Shown piece by piece: positions 9,241 to 22,741 of a DNA stretch of 64,000 bases. A program made the position numbers and the translations under genes. Within the stretch, counting starts at the first letter, position 1; each line of letters opens with the position of its first letter. Where the stretch lies: positions 93,836 to 157,835 of the forward strand of contig JAAKBF010000250.1 of NCBI GenBank assembly GCA_012656075.1, read 5' to 3'. The notes beneath the pieces were generated by a model that was not told the origin of the DNA, ran no database searches, and saw only the letters and a program-made list of their open reading frames with translations. The stretch comes from Phytophthora hibernalis. Lineage: Eukaryota; Oomycota; Peronosporomycetes; Peronosporales; Peronosporaceae.

Positions 9241-11005
9241 TTATAGAGGCACGCCCATATTTAGTGCACTGCTCACAAAGTCCACGAACACCACTCGGAG
9301 CCAAAAGTACATCAAGACGGCCAGCAGAATAGAGATTGGCAGGGCGGGAAGTGCCTTCTGATACATTCCGAGTAGAAACAATGTACCACCGAGACCCTGA
9401 AATAACGAAGTCAAATTGGTAAGCATAACGTGACGGTACATTGTTCCGAGGAGGAATTCGTACCATGAGGACCGACACCAAACACCCGATCATCGCCGAA
9501 AAATCGTACTTGGCTGCTCGAGACACCAACACGCTGTAAAAGACGAAATCTCCTAATCCCAGCTTGATCGTCTCGTCCACCTCTGCGGTTCATGCCACAC
9601 AGCAACACGTCAACCAAAACGCAACAAGTAATGTTTTCAACGTACCTCCTTCTTCAGTGATGTACTTCTGGCACAGATCGTGCCACAGATCAGCTTCTCG
9701 ACCATGATACCGCTCTATAATTTTGTCCACGCGGGAAATGGCTGATGGGTTGTGCTTAGTGTAGAAATCAATCAGCCGAATGCGGAGCTGTCCTTGACGA
9801 GGTGTCAGAGACGCAGACGCAGTAGACGTGGGGACTGTTGGTGCGTCTCGCGGTAAGCCACGTTGGAGAGGGATTTCCGACTCGCATTGGTAATACACAT
9901 TCTCGCGCCCGGGTGTAGCCGCGCTACTTGAGTGGTCACGGCGAATTTCCGCTTCGTAAAGAAGTCCTGCAAATACAAACATCCAGTACTCAAGTGAGAA
10001 AAGGAATGCGAACAGGTTGTCGAGTCTCTCATCCTTACCAGGCAACGGACGTCCCTCCTGCTGTACGAGATTCACGAGCCATTTCAGCGGCCCGCACGGT
10101 GTAAGAACCGCGCACAAATCATAGAACGCGAGTACAATCACCAACGCCCAAGTACTCCACTCCGGAAACTGCCCCAGCTGCCAAGCCATGATCACCGACG
10201 TAGCAACCAAGTATGCTTGCGTCAGCCACATTGGCGTACCTTTCTGGTAAAAGATGGTCAACACACCAACCACTGAGAAGTTGTACATGGCAAATAGCAG
10301 CGTGAACACGTCGACGGGGATCTGCATCTTGGCAATCACAATAACCAGCATGTTGCCACCCAACATGCCGAGCAGCATCGCCGACGAAAACATCATGTAC
10401 CCGATCAACATCTGCAGAACCACACAAAACCCCACCAATATTAATTTACCATTGACACAGGCCCAACATAAGTATCTTGTGGCAGCCTCACCCTGTTGAA
10501 GTTGAACTTGTAGCAGCACACAATCACGAACGTCGCCACGAGGAAGAACGACACAATGGCCAGCGCGTTCACCAACGCATCCGTCATTTTTGTACCAGTT
10601 GACGCCCCTTTGTCCGATTCCGGTCCATACACCAAGTAGGCTCTGCATCACATATTATCAGACTCAGAAAGCACCCTCCCGATCATATTGGTCACGTACT
10701 CCGCGAGTGCCTTGGCCGAAGCTGGATCTACAACATTCAGCGACACGAAACTAACATTGCAACAATGAATTAAACGTTAGTTAGCATTATATTTCTTTCA
10801 AAAAAATGAAAAGAGCTTTTAGATACCTGGCGAGCAGCATCGTGAGCGCTACGGGCCACACCACAGCGGAGAAGGAGCCAATGGAATGCAGCAGCTCCTC
10901 ATGCGTAAAGCTGTCACCCTCCTCCTCGTCCTGCGATGGTTGACGCGTCCGCGTGGGCAGTAGTCGCTCGCGTACGTCGCCATCGCCCAGCTCGACCCCC
11001 GACAT
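9241..11005 (-). CDS. presenilin (gamma-secretase catalytic subunit)
   Basis: Intramembrane aspartyl protease. Seven exons joined in phase: 11005..10827, 10750..10700, 10642..10492, 10411..10039, 9966..9646, 9582..9464 and 9396..9241, giving 449 residues. The two catalytic aspartates are visible in AFYDLCAVLTP (YD motif) and LGLGDFVFYS (GxGD motif). The PAL motif is in KALPALPISI. Nine membrane segments are plausible. The cytosolic loop between the catalytic helices contains LIDFYTKHNPSAIS followed by a VDKIIERYHGREADLW segment, not seen in animal presenilins. The intron at 9967..10038 is a multiple of three and open, so it could be retained. The N-terminal tail is acidic and hydrophilic. Confidence 0.88.
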
Positions 11006-11037
11006 TTCTACAAATAGTCGAGGGAGATGATCACAAA

Positions 11038-11143
11038 CCTACTGAACCGCATATAATTTTGGGAACGCTGAAATACAGGTTTGACGATGGTCTCAGATCC
11101 TATTGAATCGCATAAAATTTTGGGAATGCTAAAAGACAGGTTT
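11038..11143 (+). repeat. imperfect 45-bp direct repeat spanning the start codon region
   Basis: Bases 11038..11082 and 11099..11143 are about 85 percent alike by eye (both hold CGCATA.AATTTTGGGAA and ACAGGTTT), with a 61-bp period. The second copy encodes the N-terminal DPIESHKILGMLKDRF of the RCC1 protein; the first lies just upstream. Confidence 0.7.
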
Positions 11144-14100
11144 CTAGTGAAACGACGCTGTAAGTGCGTGGCAGATTTTAACATGGCACTTCGATGCGAG
11201 TTGGTGGCTCGGAAGGATCATGTGGCGTGGAAATGGGCGGTGGTGACCAACTTGATGATGGAAGACGTTGAGATTACAGACATGGTGACTGCAAGGGCTT
11301 TTGCAGTTTATTTGACTTCTGCTGGGAGGTTGTTGCAGTGTGGAGAGAGGCCTCGCAGAGTCTCGTACGAAAAGTTTTTGCTGCGTCAAGGACGACGGCG
11401 TAGTCGCGCCCATGCAGTTGGAACTCAATTCAAGCGATTGTCAATGCGAGAGCGAGAGTTACAAGCGGGCCACGTTTGTGATTCGACCTGTTGTCCTCTC
11501 GAACTCCCCATGGTGGAGAAAGTTCGAGTGCTGCAGGTTGCCTGTGGAACTACCCACTGTGTGGTGCTTTGTGAAGTTGGAGATAAAGATGAGAAGAAAT
11601 ATGGACTTTTTGCATGGGGGCTCGGGGAGTATGGACAACTTGGTCTTGGAGAGTGCCAGACTGCGTCGACGATGACATTAATTACAGCATCCCCCGAGCT
11701 TCAACTGCTCTTGCAGAACTCGGACGAAACCCATTCATTAATTTTACGATGTGGTGCGTTTTCAACGTACTTGCTCAGTCGAGGTTCGTCGACACTTTGG
11801 CATTGGGGATTGTTGCCGTCTGCGGAAAAAGACGCGCCGTTTGTGCGTCAGGGTGTACCAGCTCAATTTCCGTTGTTGGGAGAAAACACTCGGCTGGTCG
11901 ACGTTGCGATTGGTGTTGAGCATGTAGTGCTATTGTCCGAAAGTGGGTGTGTTTTCACGTGGGGGTATGGAAGCTCGGGCCAGCTGGGTCTTGGTCCCTC
12001 GACGACTTCTAACGTGGACTGTGAGCACCCTTCACAAGTCGATTTCTTTCGCCAAGACACAAGTCATAGCATTATTTCTATATCCAGTGGTTGGAACCAC
12101 ACTGTAGCAGTGTCAAAAAGAGGAGAAGTGTATGCGTGGGGATGCAATTCTTCTGGCGCGTGTGGTGCCAAAAGCAAATTTTGTGAATATTTTCAGCCGG
12201 TTCTTGTTGCAGTGCCACGTCCTGTAGAGCTTGGGTTGGTATCCCTTGATCTACAGTCAGAAGTTCGATGCGGAGGGAACACATCTACCCTTCTGCTATT
12301 TCGAGGCTTAAAAACTACGCATGTCTCGATTGAACGTGCTTTCAAGTGGGGTGTTGGATCAGCAGACGTTGGTACACTCCTTCCTGTGGAAATCTTCTCC
12401 TTCGGAGTCGAGCAGAGCAAATTTGCGCGTTGTTCAATGGGGTTAGAAAGTTCTATGTGGCTTTTACGCACTGATATTTGTAGTTCTGAGCAAGAAACAC
12501 CACTTGCTTGGATTGTCAACGAAATTAATGCTCGTGCAGCGTCTCATCAAGGAATTGAAGAAGGATTGACTTGCTTTCAAATTAGTGTAGGTGCTCAAAT
12601 TTGTGCTCGAGTCCAGGCGGTCACCAAAACTGCGGCAGCTGCAATTGAGAATTTGTCGACAAGTGACGCTATAGACAAAAACTTATTTACGTTAACTTTG
12701 CAACATGATGATTTAGTATTGACTTCAGACGATCAAGTTGATAATGATCAACCACGCGTGTCAATTTTGTCTGTGACACGGAACAACTTTGACAAAAGAG
12801 TCCAGGCGAATTCATCGGTCGATATAATTCTTCTTGCCCAATCGATCGGAAAGACTATTATCTCACTTGAGGGTGTTACTGGAGAGATTATCGGTGGCAC
12901 GTTTGAAGTTGACGTGGTACCCCTAAGCGAAGAGCAGGCTATTACGATGGAACAAGATGAGAATGTTAACCTAGCCAAAGAAATTAACATTTTGGGTATA
13001 CACGTTGAAGGAAACATGACTGAAAGTCAAGAGCGTGTAGATGTGAACTGGTTTAAACTGCAATCTAAACGTATTCGTGTGCACACCGACGATGATGTAA
13101 TTGTGCTGATCGAGTCTACAACAAACGCTTTGAATCCGCTGTTCAGGTGGAATTCCGTAATAATCAGTGGCAGTATGGGCTCACTCACCTCGATGTAATT
13201 TGCGGCGATGGTGAGTCGTGTGGCAAAATCTTGGCGTGGTGAAATTACGATTTCCATCACCAGGAGTACTTCATCTACGAGACGAATCATCATTCTGAAG
13301 ATGATAATGACGATCGCTCCCCCATATTAATTGTAAGTTGCTGCCTAGCGTACCAAGAGCGGCACCAAATTGTTACTGAGAATCACGGCATTGTATGGTC
13401 AAAGTACCAGTCTGCTTTGGTGAAAGTTCCACCAGTTGCACAATTTTCCTACTTTCTGTCTTCAATACTACAACACCCAGCACTCAGAGATGCAGTGGTT
13501 TGTTCTCCTTGGACAACTACGTATGATGTAGAGCGTAACGTGCCTCCGTTTGATTTTGATCGCGAGAATGATGCACAAAGTGAATTACTGCATCACCACG
13601 AATCCCCCTTCATCCTGTGGAATCCCTACGTCGCTACTACTCCGGCCTTAGACAATCACGAGCGACAACCTGATAAGAGTGAACAATCGCTGGGCCTCAA
13701 CTCCATTCTTCCAGAATGGGCCCAGCTGATGGCATCAAAAGTAGCGTTTCGAATTGCGACGTGGTTGGAGAAGCCAAACGTTAGCACAAACGAGATCCCA
13801 AAGAATGTCCCGATCGACTACGAGAAAGCTCGTTTGAAGGCTGCTGTTGCTGGTTTGAGTGTTCATCAAGTCCCTTTTGACTTTCTCAACAGCGTATATC
13901 ACCCTGAACAGCGCGCTGTCCGCGAAGCTTTAGCCCCGGCTAATCCTAACATAATGGGCGTTCATGACTCAATTGTGTCGTGGCGGCGGACTAATGGCGA
14001 CCTATTCTACACGGTTCAATCGAATGACCTTCGAGTTAAACGGTACGGACACGAAAGTCATGAGTTCCCTGAGACTGCACAAAGCGGTCGCATCACTCGA

Positions 14101-15211
14101 CTAAAAGCGCAGCTCAGTGAGTTTCTGTGGCAAGCTGCAGAGGGAAAGAAGATCGAGGAACTTTTTTTCTTTTAGCCACGCCCATAGATCCTGGAACACA
14201 GCAATTCGACACTGCAAGTGTGAGCAATGTTATTCACTTACGTGAATTAATAATCCACACGACAGCTTTAGGTTTCGATGAGGTGGCTGCTGTGCTGAAA
14301 CAAGAATGGTTCGCGCTTTTTCGGGGCATCAAGCTCTGTCATCACCCGACAGCGCGGGTATCACATTTTGCACACTTCGCACATTTCTTGTAGACCCATT
14401 TCATCAGGTAAATGACACTACGTAACTTCGGTTTCCGTTGAGCTGGCACTCTAACAATCGCGGCTTGTCTGGTTGCTTTTCTTGATTCTATTTAGTTCTT
14501 CTGGAAACAATACGTTCATCGAGTCCGAGAACAAGCAAATTCCAGGCGTGAAATGGTAGTTTTCGCGTTAGTCCAAAGTTTTGGGCTAGGTGAAGGGAAC
14601 GCTGATCGAGTTCACCGTAACAACAATGACGCAGACTGCAGTGGAAATGCCAACGATGGGGCCATATCCATGATACCCTGGCCAGATTTTGTCGAAAATC
14701 TAAGAAGCTTTCACAGTATTTTAGGGCTAAAACCTCTCCCAGCACCGGACTGTTGCCGTCTCCTCTATCGATTCGACACTTTTGGCAATGGGAATATCTC
14801 CATGCAGGCTTTTCAAAGCACTATTTTGCTCGCACTAGACGAGATTGATGCAGCCATCCCCGCTTTCAAGAATTCAAACAAAGCACAAAAAGACAAGTCT
14901 TCGAAGGGGAAGCGGCCACTGAAAGTTGCGATAGCAAACGGTCATCGTCGACCCAATGTCGAGCTGTTCACCTCTAGCGAAGCAGTACACAAACTGTTTG
15001 CAGCTCGAGCGAAATCCTGCCCGGATTCGAAGTCCCAGTCAGATTCGCTTTCAGGTAATTCAAAAGCACCCGCACGACGACTACAACCCGTGTCAACGAT
15101 GCTGCCGCGAGACTCCGTGCGTCGGCAAACACCCACCTGGCTCGTATTCGTAACCTTCCCATATCGCATCTCTTGAGGTGCGCAGCTTTGACAAACCCAA
15201 GGAAGGCATAA
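11087..15211 (+). CDS. RCC1-repeat protein with C-terminal EF-hand-like region
   Basis: Large protein with an RCC1-type beta-propeller in the first third. Blades are recognised by FAWGLGEYGQLGLGE, VFTWGYGSSGQLGLGP and VYAWGCNSSGACG. The first exon runs to about 13156. A GT at 13157 paired with AG at 13262..13263 joins in phase to EYFIYETNHH; an alternative donor GTGAGT lies at 13211. The next exon ends at 14116 (donor GTGAGT) and continues at 14176 with TPIDPGTQQFDTAS. The last part, from about 14496, contains RFDTFGNGNISMQAF, like a calcium-binding EF-hand loop. The end is uncertain: one frame stops at 15176, another at 15211 after ARIRNLPISHLL. RCC1 folds serve as GEFs or protein scaffolds; which applies cannot be told. 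Confidence 0.6.
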
Positions 15212-15394
15212 GCTACGTAGTATGTGTATTGACATCGGAGGTTGTGTGTTCATATCTGTAGGGAAGGCATCTACTTTCGGCCGCCACGGAAAGCCTTGTA
15301 CCGCTGTGAAGATGCGAGAGACCACACTCAGGCGCAAACTATGGGAGCTGAAGACTCGTACTGATCATCGTCGAGCTACTTCCACCACACCAAG

Positions 15395-16582
15395 TTACAA
15401 CCGTGCAGTAGTGTCCTTCTTGTGACCGATCAACCGAAGACGGCTGATACCGCCATCGGGGAACATCTCAAGCTTGACGTAGTTAATACCAGCGGGGATG
15501 AGGTTCACATTGCCGTCCTCGACAGAGAAGTATTGCTGTTTGTGGGCCTCCAGCTTCACACGGGGAAGCACAACTTCCCACTTGGCACTCCCATCCTCCA
15601 GTACTTTGTCTTCACCTCCGTAGAATCTCGTGCCGTAAAGAACACAACTCTCAGGAAAATTACCTTTAAAATGGTTCGTGTCCACTTCAACCTGTTGGAT
15701 CACTCCCAAATGTCCAAGCTTAAGCACAACCCAGTCCTTTCCAGGCACTTGTAGCAGCCCAGTCTTGACATCTGCCGTCAAAATGGCCGGACGGGTTGCC
15801 TTTCGCGCAGTTTCCCACCCATCTGCCATCGTCTTGCTGCGTCCCGGTGCCATCAAGTTGCGTGGGTGGCCATAATGGGCGTCGTTAAAGCCCACCACCT
15901 TACCTCCATTTGCAACGCTCACCAGATCCAGCTTCTTGGTGGTTGGCACACAACTCCAGTCCTTCATCACCTCCCCATACACTCGTAGTCTTGCAATTCC
16001 TCCGTCCGGGAACATGTTGACTCGTAAATGCGTCCATGGTCCACGTTTAGACAGCGGCACTCGCAGCAGATTGTGCCGCGTCTCAGCGTACCCTGCTCCG
16101 AGCGTCGTGGGTGGCACAATCTCCGTCCACTGGTGCGACTGGAGCTGCTCTGCCAATTGAAGTTCCTCGGACGATGCACACAATCCCATGTCACGCTCTT
16201 CCGTGGCTTTAGCTGTTAATTTCTGCAGAGCAGAGTTGGTTTTGGTGCCTCGAGAGAAGTTGGCGGCTTGGATGGACACGCGCGGCGCGTTGTTGCCTGT
16301 GAAGAAGGCCGTGTCCACGTCCACGACGTCCACAGCTCCGTGCATCCCTAGAGCCAACACGCACCAGTCGTGGCCAGGTGTGCGCTTACGACGCGACTCC
16401 CAGCCGTCCATCCACTTGCCGAAGCTCGTGAACTTGTCGGCGATGAAGACGGGAGACTCGCGAGCGAGTAGACGACTCGCAGACGCGAACCATTCGTCTG
16501 TGGCGAACAGTATACGCGAACCGTAGGCGGCACTGGCCAGGTCGGTCAAGGTCTCTACTTCGTTGGATGTCGGAGGCGCCAT
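15395..16582 (-). CDS. ALLC: allantoicase
   Basis: Hydrolyses allantoate to ureidoglycolate and urea in purine degradation. Uninterrupted 395-residue frame, the usual length of the two-domain enzyme. Domain 1 contains LFATDEWFASASRLL, FGKWMDGWESRRKRTPGHDW and VDTAFFTGNNAPRVSIQAA. Domain 2 repeats the plan with LMAPGRSKTMADGWETARK and VDTNHFKGNFPES. Each domain ends in a PDGGI..LR segment (PDGGIARLRVYG, PDGGISRLRLIG), the internal duplication typical of the family. No frame problems. The start Met directly precedes the family N-terminal region. No other ureide gene is in the window. Confidence 0.95.
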   Translation of the reverse strand: MAPPTSNEVETLTDLASAAYGSRILFATDEWFASASRLLARESPVFIADKFTSFGKWMDGWESRRKRTPGHDWCVLALGMHGAVDVVDVDTAFFTGNNAPRVSIQAANFSRGTKTNSALQKLTAKATEERDMGLCASSEELQLAEQLQSHQWTEIVPPTTLGAGYAETRHNLLRVPLSKRGPWTHLRVNMFPDGGIARLRVYGEVMKDWSCVPTTKKLDLVSVANGGKVVGFNDAHYGHPRNLMAPGRSKTMADGWETARKATRPAILTADVKTGLLQVPGKDWVVLKLGHLGVIQQVEVDTNHFKGNFPESCVLYGTRFYGGEDKVLEDGSAKWEVVLPRVKLEAHKQQYFSVEDGNVNLIPAGINYVKLEMFPDGGISRLRLIGHKKDTTARL

Positions 16583-17440
16583 GAGCTTTGAGGGCTACAG
16601 GGAAGATTGCGGAATGACCGCACGGTATCTTTTCGCATTCAAGGCTGACTATTTGAGGTTGATGACACAGCACGACGTGGCGGATACAGTTCAGATGGCT
16701 ACAGTCCAGATGGCTACAGTCCGCTTGCGTTTTGCATGCATGGGGCAACGACCGCAACAAATAAATAGCCGTCCAGGCTGTCGCTGGCGACTCCATCATC
16801 GGCCCGACGTGCGATGGTGTCGAGCAGTGGCTCGCATACTGAAAGCAGAGCCAGCAAAATAGGAAACGACGACGACGCTCGTTGACACGGAATACAGAAC
16901 CACTTATTAATAGCTCATGAACCACATTGCTTTCTCCAGCCACAAACTTCCAAGTTATTACCGGCAAGCTATTACAGTATATTATTATGTCCAACGACTG
17001 GCGAGTTGCTGGGCGTGCGATCACCAAGAGAATGCCATTCACCTTCTCTTGTCCGACGCCGCTTCAAGTATCGGCGACATTCTGGGATTTTAATATGAAA
17101 GTTTGTATGCTCGCAAACGCGGGAAAACCCTGGGTCCGAGAAAAGGCCCAACCAAGGCGTCTTTGGTGCTTTATCTCGCTCCAGCGCCCTGCGACGGTGT
17201 CGACACCCCAATTGTGCCAACACCTCATTGTCTAGACTCAACTGCCCAGCAATGCAGCCAAGTGGCGTCCGCACAACCCTATAAAAAGCGCGCAAAACGG
17301 AGAACCTGCTGTCTAGCATACCATGCCATACCGCAGGCTACCACCGAAAAACCTCGAGGTTTTACCGGCTTTTGGCGCTCTGCTTCTCAAGAGACAAAAG
17401 AAAGAAGGCACCAAACCTAACCGATAACCCGCCGCCGGCC
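16583..17440. promoter_or_regulatory. shared 5' region between allantoicase and DYRK kinase
   Basis: The 858 bp between two divergent start codons hold no convincing gene. A short tandem repeat (CAGATGGCTACAGTC twice, 16693..16722) is visible. The regulatory elements themselves cannot be defined from sequence. Confidence 0.5.
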
Positions 17441-19231
<1,791 letters not shown>

Positions 19232-19996
19232 ACGACGTACATGGTCGAAACGCCGACACGCAAATGCCACCGCTCAACCGTGCCAAGCAGCGTCGCTTCC
19301 TTGACAAATCGCCAAACGAGCGATGAGCGTCTACTCCTGGACAAATCGAGCGCTGGGCCAAGGCTGGGAGCCAGTCGCACCTCCGCTGATCAGCGACTAG
19401 CCTGAAGGGCTTTAGCGGCATGGCTAGCTCTGGCAGGAGGTGCACGCATCGGGACGCTGCTTGGCTTTGGAAGCTTCAGCGACTTATTGTACTGACTGTT
19501 GGTAGAACTATGGCGGGTCGGCTTCGCCTCGAGCTCTGAGCAACGGAGATACGAGGCATCGCTACCCTGCGGTGATGTAGATGAGTTGGCAGCGCCACCA
19601 TCGCTGACGCGAGCAGACTCATCTCGGTGTTGTCACCGCCATGGCAATAGCCGTCCTGTCGCGCAAGAAATACGCAAAAGTGAAGTCTCGTGTGCCCCGG
19701 ATGAAGGAGGACACGAGCAAGGAGTGCGTGCGCTGCAGGACCCGGACGGATTCGTTGGACAAATGCGTAAGTTAATTGAACTAAGTACCATCGTTCGAAG
19801 AACATATCCTGTCATTTATCCACAACACCATAGAAAAACGAAGAACATCAGTGTGGTGTAAAAGCTTCTGACAGAAGCCTCAGTCCCCAATGGACAGAGC
19901 TGTAGCAGCATCGGCCTGGGAGTTCATGTTACGATCGCGGGTATTACTGCAACCTGTTGATCTCCTAGTTCACCGACTTGGATCATCTCCAATTGC
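19232..19996. other. intergenic stretch, possible small ORF
   Basis: The frame of the last DYRK exon stays open after its TGA, up to about 19400. A 44-codon plus-strand frame begins at 19641 (MAIAVLSRKKYAKVKSRV), followed by a GTAAGT-like donor at about 19766. Neither has a recognisable domain. They could be 3' UTR or an alternative kinase C terminus. Confidence 0.3.
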
Positions 19997-20413
19997 TTAG
20001 TTCTCGCCCTGGCGCTTGAGGTAGTCCAGCAGCACGTTCAGGGCGTGGGTCTCCTCACCGAAGTCCGTGATGACGGCGCACGACGTGGACACGACCTTGC
20101 GGGCCTCGCCCAAAGCGTCGATCTTGCACAGGCCGCACCACTCGCCGAGCTGCTTGCCCGAGGGCACCAGGATGAGGTTCACGCCGTGCTCCTCGCACAG
20201 AGCGCGCACCAGCTTGCTGTAACTGGGCTCGTCGCAGTCCTGGGCCAGGCAGCACAGACGCGCGCGACGCGAGTCCAGAGCCTTGGCGGCCTCGTGCAGG
20301 CCGCGCTTGAGGCCGTCGTGGACCAGCGCCTTCTTGAGCACCTCCTTGAGGGCGTCCATCTCTCCCAGCTCCTTGGGGACTTCAACCTCCGCCACAACTT
20401 CCTCAGCCGACAT
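19997..20413 (-). CDS. RPS12: 40S ribosomal protein S12 (eS12)
   Basis: Component of the small ribosomal subunit. Uninterrupted 138-residue frame with the family signatures [56 protein letters not shown] and [11 protein letters not shown]. The start [15 protein letters not shown] has the usual acidic N-terminal tail. Codon use is strongly GC-ending, as expected for a highly expressed gene. It is divergent from the TPR gene to its right. Confidence 0.97.
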   Translation of the reverse strand: MSAEEVVAEVEVPKELGEMDALKEVLKKALVHDGLKRGLHEAAKALDSRRARLCCLAQDCDEPSYSKLVRALCEEHGVNLILVPSGKQLGEWCGLCKIDALGEARKVVSTSCAVITDFGEETHALNVLLDYLKRQGEN

Positions 20414-20736
20414 GATTTCTTGTAAACGTGGAGTCCTAGGAAAGAAGAAGCTTTTACGTAATGACCGACATGAGTGCCGATGCGCACGGGACCTGAGGCA
20501 TTTGACTGGACCAAACGCTCCGCTGGTATGGTGTGGCGTACACACGCCTGTGATTGGTCAGTTTTGTTTTATGTTTGGAGCGCGACCTTAGGTTGCACTA
20601 GCATCTTCAGCCAGCTCCCGCAACTTTCACAATGATGAATAAATCGTTCTGTTTAAAACAGATTCGGTTTAGTGATGTTTAGGAAGGCACTAAAGCGGAT
20701 GCTAAACAATCATTTCACCACTCCACCACTACAAAA
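20414..20736. promoter_or_regulatory. divergent promoter between RPS12 and TPR gene
   Basis: 323 bp between start codons, with no gene. A/T-rich around 20625..20735, with a near-palindromic GTTTAAAAC at 20650..20658. No specific factor site is claimed. Confidence 0.4.
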
Positions 20737-22709
20737 ATGAGAGGCTTGGGACGATTTTCGCTTGCGGTTGGGCGCGCATTGCGGCGTCCAGAGACACTGG
20801 CGCGTCACGGGGGCGCTTCTGGGACCTCGCTGCAGATGCAGACGCGTTTCATGTCCAACTATCGACCAATGGACGCACTGTACGAGGGTCAGGACTTTGC
20901 ACGTCAAGTGGAGAAGAAGTTTAGTGAATTGTCGGGAAGATCCCGTGGGAGCCTGACGTCAAGTACCTGGAAGGGCTCAAGAGTCGCTGGCAGGGACCTG
21001 AACCCACACTGAACGAGCTGGTGCGCGAGGACGTCCCGACAGCTCGTAACCTGTTCCGTAACGTGCTGCAGCGCCGGTACGCGAAGGATATGGGCATGTG
21101 GAACAAATGGGGCGTCATGGTGAGTCACATTTTTAAATATATGTTGGTGTGTTAACGGTTATGTGTTATTTGATGCAGGAGTGGAAAGCTGGAAACTACG
21201 GACTGGCGAGGATGATCTTCTCCAAGGCGTCCAGGGTCTCGTTCGACGCTGAGTTGTGGACGTCGTGGGCATCCATGGAGCTGGAGACGAAGAATTTGCA
21301 TGAGGCGAAACGCATCTTCAAGGTCATTTTGGCAACGGATCCGCTCAATCCGATGGCGGGGCTCGGGATGGCGCTGTGGGAGGTGCAGGCGGGACACCCG
21401 GATGAAGCTCGCGAGAGATTCCAGGAGCTACTGGAGGAACACCCGAAGGACGTGCTGATTATGCAGGCGTATGGCGTCTTTGAGGCCAAGAGTCAACATG
21501 TTGGACTGGCAAGAAGCATTTTTCAGAACGCAATCTCCCACCCGCGAGCCACAGGTCAAGTTTGGCACGCATGGGCAAAAGCAGAGTACGATGCTGGGCT
21601 ATACAAAAATGCACTGGCGGTGATTGCAACTTCGTTTGAGCGATTTCCGACCCACAAGTGGCTCATACTTCTCGGTGCGATGGCTCACTTCAAGCTCGGT
21701 GACGTGTACGAAGCACGCCGCGCGTACCGCCGACTCATCGATGGCGGACTGTACGTAGAACCATCGGCATACAACTCGTACGCTAAGATGGAGGAGGAGC
21801 TGGGCAACGAGGACGCTGCAGTGGGGTTGTATATCGAGGCTTTGGAGCAGCATCCAGACCATGTGCCCAGTATGATGTCGCTTGCCGTCTTGTACAAAAG
21901 ACGTAACCGCATGCGGTACGCGCGCAAGGTCTTCGAGCACGCACTTACAAACCTGCAGCACACTGGGCCAGTGCTTCATGCCTTTGGAGGTTTGAGGAGC
22001 AGCATGGAGAGCTTGACAACGCCCGTGAGCTCTACGACGAAGCTACGCAGGTGCAGCCAACAGTCATCGAGTCGTGGCGCGCCCTGGCACGTGTTGAAGC
22101 TAGATTGAAGAATTATGAGGCGGCTCGTTCCGTGCTCACGCTGGCAAGTCAACATGTGCCCAACGATGTTCCTCTGCTCATTGAGCTGGCCAAGATTGAA
22201 CAGCGTAATCGCCGGTTTCCAGCTGCTCGCGCAGCATTGGAGAAGGCACTCAAGATTGACCCTTCTGATGCATCGGTGTGGAACTTGCGTGCACTGCTGG
22301 AGCTGCCACTGGATCCGGACGCGCAAATACCATTGTGGAGAGTGCCCTGTCCGAGGTTCCTGAGTACGAAAAAACTAGTTGGAGCATTCTGATGTGCACA
22401 TATGGACGCACTTTTGCAGCACTGGAAGATATTCAGCAGGCCGTTGCAGCCTTTCAGCGGTCGTTCAAACTGCGTCCGAAGAACTGGGAGACACACCTGA
22501 TTTATGCCGATAGTGTTTTAACGCCAAACGAAGCCTGGGGTGAAGCTGTGAAGCATCTTACTGCTGCGCGCAGGCTGCTCCCACGAACCGATAGACGCCG
22601 GGCTAATGTCGAGCGCAAACTTCGTGCTGCTGAAGCGATGGCTAAGGCGACGGAGTATAAGGACGCTGAACAAAGCGACGACGAAGATCATGAGGAAGAG
22701 AGCTCGTAG
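20737..22709 (+). CDS. TPR/HAT-repeat protein, probably mitochondrial RNA factor (three frame breaks)
   Basis: Array of half-a-TPR/TPR helices of the kind used in organellar RNA processing factors (HCF107/Mbb1 style), such as ARMIFSKASRVSFDAELW, ARSIFQNAISHP and ARKVFEHALTNL. The N terminus MRGLGRFSLAVGRALRRPE is basic and looks like a mitochondrial presequence. One clear intron is 21120..21178. The reading frame changes at three places without any intron signal: near 20938 (ELSG then KIPWEPDVKYLEG), near 21986 (LHAFG then FEEQHGELDNAREL) and near 22318 (ELPLDP then NTIVESALSEVPEY). Each fits loss of one base and conserved helices continue on both sides. About 640 residues if read through; ends in an acidic tail. 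RNA target unknown. Confidence 0.7.
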
Positions 22710-22741
22710 TAATAGTAAAAAGATGAAACTCTGATAGAATT

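Noticed and set aside
16386..17042. Long minus-strand frame overlapping the allantoicase start
   Set aside because: It overlaps allantoicase in another frame; the allantoicase signatures are unambiguous.
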